The notes beneath the pieces were generated by a model, which did not search any database, was not told the origin of the DNA, and saw only the letters and a list, made by a program, of their open reading frames with translations. Of a DNA stretch of 64,000 nt, positions 57,820 to 64,000 are shown one piece after another. Source of the stretch: Steromphala cineraria (Eukaryota; Mollusca; Gastropoda; Trochida; Trochidae); NCBI GenBank assembly GCA_916613615.1, contig OU744728.1, positions 30,201,950-30,265,949 of the forward strand, in the 5' to 3' direction. The translations under genes were made by a program, and so were the position numbers. Numbering within the stretch: position 1 is the first letter of the stretch; the number at the start of each line of letters is the position of its first letter.

Positions 57820-60695
57820 TGAAGTTACCTGCCCCTGCATGATACCGAAGCTTTCACTGCGCTCCTTTCGATTGTCAAGATGAGCTTTTGTCAGAACATG
57901 CGGGAAATAGGGGTGCCTTCAGACTGTGAATGAGAGGAAAGCCGGGCTGGGTGAGGTTCGAACCCCGCTAGAGATAATATTTTTACACTTTTTTCCTCGA
58001 ATCACAGTCGATTCTAATCAGACTGTTTATTTGCCTCCCCTGTTTTGATAAAGTTTTTGGGGTTTTTTTTACAATAATTTTCTAAAATATTTCCAATAAA
58101 ATTTCAAATTGTAAAGTTCAAAAGTATTATCTTAGCAAGGGCAAATATCTCATAACTCAACCTATTATATGTAACGGTCGAAGAAGCATTTGTCAATTGC
58201 AACCATCAAGATGGTGGCCATTACAGTAGAATTTGACTTGGGATGATCAATCTTTGTGCGGTCGTTTCAGAACTCTTGTAGGGCACATTAACAGAGGTTC
58301 GGACGGTGTTCCTACTAAATATCTTTAAGATTGTATCGTAAACTATTATCAGAAGAAGAAAAATTAAGCAAGTATTGCCATTAGGAATATAGTACTTGTA
58401 ATTCTATTACATTTGAATAAATTTAATTTCTATTTGATAACGATCAAATTTGTAGAAATATGTGTAGATTAACTGAAAGTATCGGATTTGGTTGTCTATA
58501 TCAACTTGACCGAGTTACGGCCACTTTTGACCTAACTTTAATATATGCCCCAAAAGGTTCCCTTTATCAACAAGCACGCATTTACTCGTCTAGGTTAAAG
58601 GATATAACGTTATTTTACAAATAGGATTCAATATATTAATGATAGACGAACTCCTTTCCTACTACGAACTTTTCGGATGCGCTAGAATTTGATGACGTCA
58701 CAATGGCATTTACAAGGAATGACGCATTGTAGTGGCTTAACTAAAATATTTTCAGAGCAAATTATTTTATCATATTTGTTGGTTGAATGTTTCTTTATTA
58801 TTTCCTTGGCAATTGTCGGAGCATTCTGTATATTTTTAAGTCCTCGTAAAGACAATGTATAAGTGTCCGAACCATGGTCAATTGCAAGACTGTCAGAACG
58901 AAGGTCATTTTCGTATTCTCATTTAAAACAAATACAGCACTTGATATTTTGGCTCTTCCTACATTTCCTGAACTTTGAGTAAACATTTACATGACAACAA
59001 ATATTTCGCTAAATTCCTCCTTTACCCCTGTCCGAAAAAGTAAGTAAAAGGGTTCGATGATAAAATGTTTATCAAGTGACATAGATAGCAAGCTTAAGAC
59101 AGTTTGAAAAGAACGAATGACTTGTCGATATAACACATAGAACTTCGTAAGCTCCGAAGTGTCTGAAATTCGGGCGACTTCGCCAGGTATCCGAACCTCG
59201 GTCAGTTTGGCCTTGACGTTTTAAATATATTCAAAAATACGTTTCAAATGTTTTTCTGTTGATGATAAACCCCTATTTCCCTAAGTTAACTAGGAAAAAG
59301 GAGAATAACTTCTTTGGAACAGATGCGACGTTTCCGATACCAAAGGTGTCTCTTTATTAGATGGATCGTAACTTAAATAATTTAGAAGAAGTTGGCACCT
59401 CGATAAGAAATCTTAAGCATTTGCAAAATGGGCAGTCCTTTATTGCTTTGTTGTTGACACAGACTAGTTCCAATGTTACCCAATTGCTAAATTTACGAAG
59501 ATCTCCGATTGATGGATTGGTCATAGGTAGTGTTGCTAAACAACAGACCCTAGAAATGTAATGACATGCAAAAGTGACAGATGTTATTTAATAATAGATA
59601 CCAAATAAATAAACATTAAATAAAGAAATCTAAATAGAAAGCTATCCTTCATCCCACTTTACCTCTGCTGCAACATATTCCATGTTTGACTTGACAAATT
59701 AGAAATTGTCATTACTTTACTTTACTTTACATACATATCATAATTTTTCTCTAGAATTATACAAATGTGGTGCTCGCTCATCGGTTTTAGGACAAAAACA
59801 CCTATTATCCCAGTGCACGGATTGGTAAAAAGACCTCGGATAGCCAGTCCCCTGCATTTCTAGTGCTCAGTTAGTGCTACCCATGTTCTCTATATGCGTC
59901 CCAAACTTTTACGTCAAGTGGAGATCGCATGATCCTAAATGAACATCTTTAACATCTTCCAGTCCTTCTTGAGTGGACATCGTTGAATGATCAAAGAATT
60001 GCTAGTAAGAATGTCTACCAATACACACATATTAAGAGTAACATGTCTTGACAGTTTAACTCTAATCATTAAAATGAAGTGAATCATCACAATCAGAAAT
60101 GTTTTTCATTTATTTAGTTTCAGCACGGATCTTGAAAATCATCTTGTGATATTTTTAGGAGTTATTGAAAGGCTAGGGACATCTGAACACTTAAATTGAG
60201 TGCGCTACTGCCTTCATGGAATTCAGTGTATACAATTTTGGCGTCAAAATTTGAAGAAAAGACTTCTCCGATTTCACGGATTTGAGACTTGGAATATAGG
60301 TTTGCAGGAACTTCAAGTCGTTTGCTATTGTTCATGTCCTATTACAAAAGTAAAAATATTAAATCTTATACTTCTCTAACTTCTATTCTATTGTCCTAAA
60401 ATGTACTCAGTGTATGTTGTTTGAACTCTATGAAAACTGTTTAGACAGAGTTACAATCAATAATGATCAAGCGTCCGAAAATGAATATTTAGATAAAAAA
60501 AAAATCAAATCTTCAAATCAACAAATCAACTTTGAAATGTAAAACCGACAACTCCTTTACATAATTGCTAAACGTGAACATGGCATCGGATCTGATGTCG
60601 ACACAGGGGTCCATGGCATATCTAGATTCAAGATTCAAGATTCATACATTGGATACATATCAGTTTAACAAAGTCTGTCTTTACTTATAGGCAAA
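57820..60695. other. Intergenic; no supported gene
   Basis: A tRNA-B-box-like GGTTCGAACCCCGC lies near 57955. No long ORF, no paired splice signals. Confidence 0.4.
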
Positions 60696-60700
60696 CATAT

Positions 60701-60890
60701 ACATTTACTTACATTCAACAGAGGTTCCTTTGAAGAGGAAGTCAATATGTTTAATATGAAATTTCTTGGCATTTGACTATAAACATGATAATCTTACATT
60801 TACTTACATTCAACAGAGGTTCCTTTGAAGAGGAAGTCAATATGTTTAATATGAAATTTCTTGGCATTTGACTATAAACATGATAATCTT
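60701..60890. repeat. 95-bp tandem duplication
   Basis: Two virtually identical 95-bp copies starting ACATTTACTTACATTCAACA, at 60701 and 60796. A recent local duplication in noncoding sequence. Confidence 0.92.
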
Positions 60891-60894
60891 ATAT

Positions 60895-61395
60895 TTCTGC
60901 AGAATAGAATTGACACACTAAGAGAAAAATGGAATTCGTCATGTACGTAGAGATATATGAATGTTTAGCCACCTTCCCTCATTTGTTGAAATCTTAATAA
61001 TCCTGCTCTTAATTTGACAAGAATACTTTGATATTTATTATCATGTATAATAAATTTACTAAATTTAATTATTAGGTTCCAACAAACTCTTATATTCTAG
61101 ATGCAATCTGTAACGTGAGCTGTTATCAAGAGTGCAATGCCAAGATTGTAAAAAGATATTTAAACAAACATTTCCAAGCATCTAAGAAAATATAGTTTCT
61201 TAAAACTGACGTCACACTACAGACAACATCGTAAAGTAACAATTCTTTTATTACATAGAAACCATAATGCCTAAATGGAGAGAAAATTAGAAACCAGAAA
61301 TGATTATTATTATACTGTTCTGAAACAAATTGAACTCTCAAAAGACCAACAGTTGTCTGATATGCAAGTCTATGCAACATTCACTGGCCCACACC
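60895..61395. other. Sequence downstream of the DIRS-like recombinase
   Basis: May include the 3' terminal repeat of the retrotransposon, but I could not find its boundary. Only a chance ORF on the minus strand. Confidence 0.3.
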
Positions 61396-61399
61396 TGAA

Positions 61400-62425
61400 C
61401 TAGTCATGTTCTACTACAGCCGAGGTATAGCTTTTTGGCGCCTTTGGATAAACGTAGTGATTGAAGAATACTTCCTTTGTATTCCACCGACCAATCAACA
61501 TTGCAGTTTCTGGTGCGCACTCTGTATCCATGGCAACTGTAGCTCCGGTTGGGCGGAAGTTTTTAGCCGTGAAACCCCGGCCACTAAGGCCTGCTAATCT
61601 AATTGACTTATTCAATATTGTAGCTACTGTGGCACTAGACAATGGTCGGTTCAATGATATAAACACTGGTGAATCCAACCCAGGTAGCAGTTGCTTTGTT
61701 CTACTCATATACACCTGTAGGCACCTGACTGGATCGATGATCCCATTCTCGGCCCTTGGTATATTCACCTCGAAACCAGTGCGTTGAGCATCGTTCTTGA
61801 TCCCAAAAAAACGAATTGTCATTGACTTGTCCTCATGGAATACTACTTGATTTCGACGAAATATGAGCGAACGGACATCACCAGTGTTCGAGTCATATGA
61901 TACACCCTTTGGAGCGAAATCAGAGGGTCTGGCCATCAATGTGAGTGCCAGTAGAGTAATACACTTCAGTCGAAGGCACTGAATGCTGATCTCCTCGTTG
62001 CTGTTCCAAGTTGAAAACAATGTGGTAAATGGCTTTATTGGCATTACTGCAGTCCTACAGCTTGGGGACTTGGTACCTGATTTTGTCAGAGCTGAAACCA
62101 ATTTTGATATCTCCTCATCGTGCGCCACATTGTGACAGCCTTTAGCCTTAAAGAATGCACCAATCGCTGCAATTGCTACTCTTAGCTGCGATGCTGGTCT
62201 ATCTGAACTGTCTGCTACTTCACACAAAAAACTTGCTACACTGCCGGATTGTGTCATATTCACATTCAAGTCCAGACAAAATAACACATATTGTTCAATA
62301 TAGCGGTTGTATGTTTTAAGAGTTGAAGGGGCCCACGCTAACTGTAGTTGTCTCGCTGGCCGCTCAGACCACCCGTCACTCAACAACTTCTCGAACCACA
62401 GATCCTCCAAGCATATATTCGCCAT
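61400..62425 (-). CDS. Tyrosine recombinase of a DIRS-like retrotransposon
   Basis: 341 codons from MANICLEDLW to AVVEHD-stop. An N-terminal SAM-like domain (WAPSTLKTYNRYIEQYVLFC) precedes a catalytic domain with Arg in LMARPSDFAP, the FRPTGAT motif in place of HxxR, GRW, and the nucleophile Tyr in NHYVYP. DIRS elements use such a recombinase instead of a DDE integrase to insert circular cDNA. The start overlaps the end of the RNase H frame by about 45 bp in another frame, as in DIRS elements. This frame looks intact. The longer open frame reaching up to 63598 is, above about 62470, a shadow of the RT/RNase H frame. Confidence 0.85.
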   Translation of the reverse strand: MANICLEDLWFEKLLSDGWSERPARQLQLAWAPSTLKTYNRYIEQYVLFCLDLNVNMTQSGSVASFLCEVADSSDRPASQLRVAIAAIGAFFKAKGCHNVAHDEEISKLVSALTKSGTKSPSCRTAVMPIKPFTTLFSTWNSNEEISIQCLRLKCITLLALTLMARPSDFAPKGVSYDSNTGDVRSLIFRRNQVVFHEDKSMTIRFFGIKNDAQRTGFEVNIPRAENGIIDPVRCLQVYMSRTKQLLPGLDSPVFISLNRPLSSATVATILNKSIRLAGLSGRGFTAKNFRPTGATVAMDTECAPETAMLIGRWNTKEVFFNHYVYPKAPKSYTSAVVEHD

Positions 62426-64000
62426 TTTGGATTTCTCATTGGCTCTGGGATTACATTTCCTGTACTTAGCATTATCTCGTGGGATTGCGGCAACCTGATC
62501 GGTTCTGTGACCGATAAGTGAACTAGCGTCCGAAACCAGGTCTGTCCCGGCCACCATGGCGCTATCACTGTAGCCTCCGCTTTCTGTCTTTGTATCACCT
62601 CCAGTAGTCGTGGGATCAGTCGGAATGGTGGGTTGCAGTAGTTGTTGTACATTTCCCAATCCCTTTGTGCTAAGGCGTCTACCCCGCTGGTTAGAGGGTC
62701 GAACAGGTAACTGTTGTAACGGGGTACTTGCGCCGTCGCCATTGTCGCAAATCTGTCGATCTGCTGGGGGCCCCACACCTGATCTATGTACTGGAAAACT
62801 AGAGGATGAAGCATCCAGTCGTACGCCTCCTGCTTTCGCGACCAATAATCCGCCACGGAATTCTGAATACCAGCTAAGAATTTTGCGGTTAGGGTCACTT
62901 CCATAGACACAATGTCCGCCCATATAGCCGTAGCTAGATGAGACAGTTCCTTCTCTGGACCACCCATATGATTTAGATATGCCACCGTCGTTATATTGTC
63001 GGACAGTATTTGCACGGACTTCCCCTGTATCTTTTCCGCAAATGCCTGCAACGCCAGACCTACTGCCATCAATTCTCTGTAATTTGATGACTTGTTCGAC
63101 AACCAACCGACAACTCTCCCTTGGCACAGCTGTTGCCCATGACTGCGCCCCCAGCCGCCTCCGGAAGCATCTGTACAAATCTGCACATCTATTGTCCTGT
63201 CTTGCACTGCTGCTCCGTTCCAATTGTGGAGCGCTCCAAGCCACCATACCAGATCGTTGTGCGACGCATTGTCTAAACACAAGTGATCCTGCCACGACCT
63301 CCTGCTTTTTAGAAGTCTGTACACATTGCGTAACAAAAGCTTCGCTGGGATCACTGCCTTTGACATCGCCACTATTTGCCCTGCTATTCGCGCCAGGAAT
63401 CTCGCTGTCACCGTACCCACTCGTAAAGCACGGCTGATGTCGTGTTTGAGTTTTTGAATTTTGTGTTTCGGCACAAATATCCAGACTTTCCCGTCTGTGT
63501 TTATTGTCTGCAGGATGAATCCTATGAATTCTATTGTCGGAGTGGGCTCGAGTTGAGACTTTTCGAAATTGATCACCCATCCTAAATTTTTTAGGCAATC
63601 GATAACAATGTCTCTATGTCTGTAAATGTCAACAGGTTTAGCCATAACCAAAAATCGTCTACATAGGCAATAACTCTGATCCCTAATTGACGTAGGTGTG
63701 TGACCACTTGTCGCACTACTTTATGAAAGAAATACGGACTTCCATTGAAGCCAAAAGGAAGAGACTTCCAAACATAAAATTGTCCCTTCCATTGCATCCC
63801 AAAATAGCTTCGACTGTCTGGGTGTACAGGGATGTGATGAAAACCACTTTTGATACCAATACTAACTAAATGGTCACCTGGTTCAATCAAATCTTTCACA
63901 TCACTTATATCTTCGTTTCGAAATGATGGATATTTATGAAAACTATTTAAATATCTCAGGTCAACAATGAGGCGCCATTTGCCCTGCTTTTTAGGAATAC
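62380..64000 (-). pseudogene. Reverse transcriptase / RNase H of the DIRS-like element, frameshifted and partial
   Basis: It enters from the right edge. In order: an RT palm (GKWRLIVDLRYLNSFHKYP, PFGFNGSPYFFHKV, AYVDDFW), then in a different frame the RT thumb and RNase H (TDASGGGWG, NYRELMAVGL, LSDNITTV, VADYWSR), then a DIRS-type C-terminal part ending at 62380. The frame changes just after the YVDD motif near 63645, at a run of T, by a one-base indel. In RT motif A the catalytic Asp is Gly (SIGIKSGF). Both defects imply the copy is dead. The 5' part of the element lies outside the window. Confidence 0.85.

Noticed and set aside
62470..63598. N-terminal two thirds of the 732-codon ORF overlapping RT/RNase H
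   Set aside because: Shadow frame of the RT/RNase H coding strand; recombinase similarity begins only near 62425.

Overview
This is an AT-rich animal nuclear sequence: spliced genes with consensus GT-AG introns, long noncoding stretches, and many small inverted-repeat elements, LINE tails and a DIRS-type retrotransposon. The gene content (secreted, repetitive, Tyr/Gly/Thr/Gln-rich proteins plus a secreted two-vWA protein) and the repeat landscape fit a marine invertebrate, most likely a bivalve or other mollusc. This is an inference; no diagnostic gene proves it.

Layout. (1) 103-3069, minus strand: two-exon gene for a secreted protein of about 936 aa. It has a signal peptide, a GFxPGF tetrapeptide region and 21 near-identical 18-aa Tyr-containing repeats. 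(2) 9026-34144 (possibly to 35329), minus strand: one very large gene. I joined at least 15 coding exons by splice consensus and frame. It encodes a secreted protein of about 2,000 aa made of Gln/Asn-, Thr/Pro-, Gly/Ala/Ser- and Pro-repeat modules and ends in Tyr-Asp-Tyr. Every intron I place is phase 1. (3) 35.3-46.3 kb: intergenic, with LINE 3' fragments, a 1.5 kb terminal-inverted-repeat (TIR) element and MITEs. (4) 46.97-51.23 kb, plus strand: a complete five-exon gene with TATA box and poly(A) signal for a 402-aa secreted protein with two vWA domains, the second lacking its metal site. A divergent Cys-rich ORF lies just upstream. (5) 51.5-61.3 kb: mostly repeats, including a 1.8 kb element with about 330-bp inverted arms, and one orphan exon-like ORF. 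(6) 61.4-64.0 kb, minus strand: a damaged DIRS-like retrotransposon (reverse transcriptase, RNase H, tyrosine recombinase) running off the right edge.

The three secreted-protein genes look like a locus for an extracellular structural material such as byssus, shell matrix, periostracum or adhesive: two repetitive matrix proteins and one vWA protein that could crosslink or bind matrix. The material itself cannot be named from sequence alone. All multi-exon models rest on splice motifs and frame continuity read by eye and have no transcript support here.
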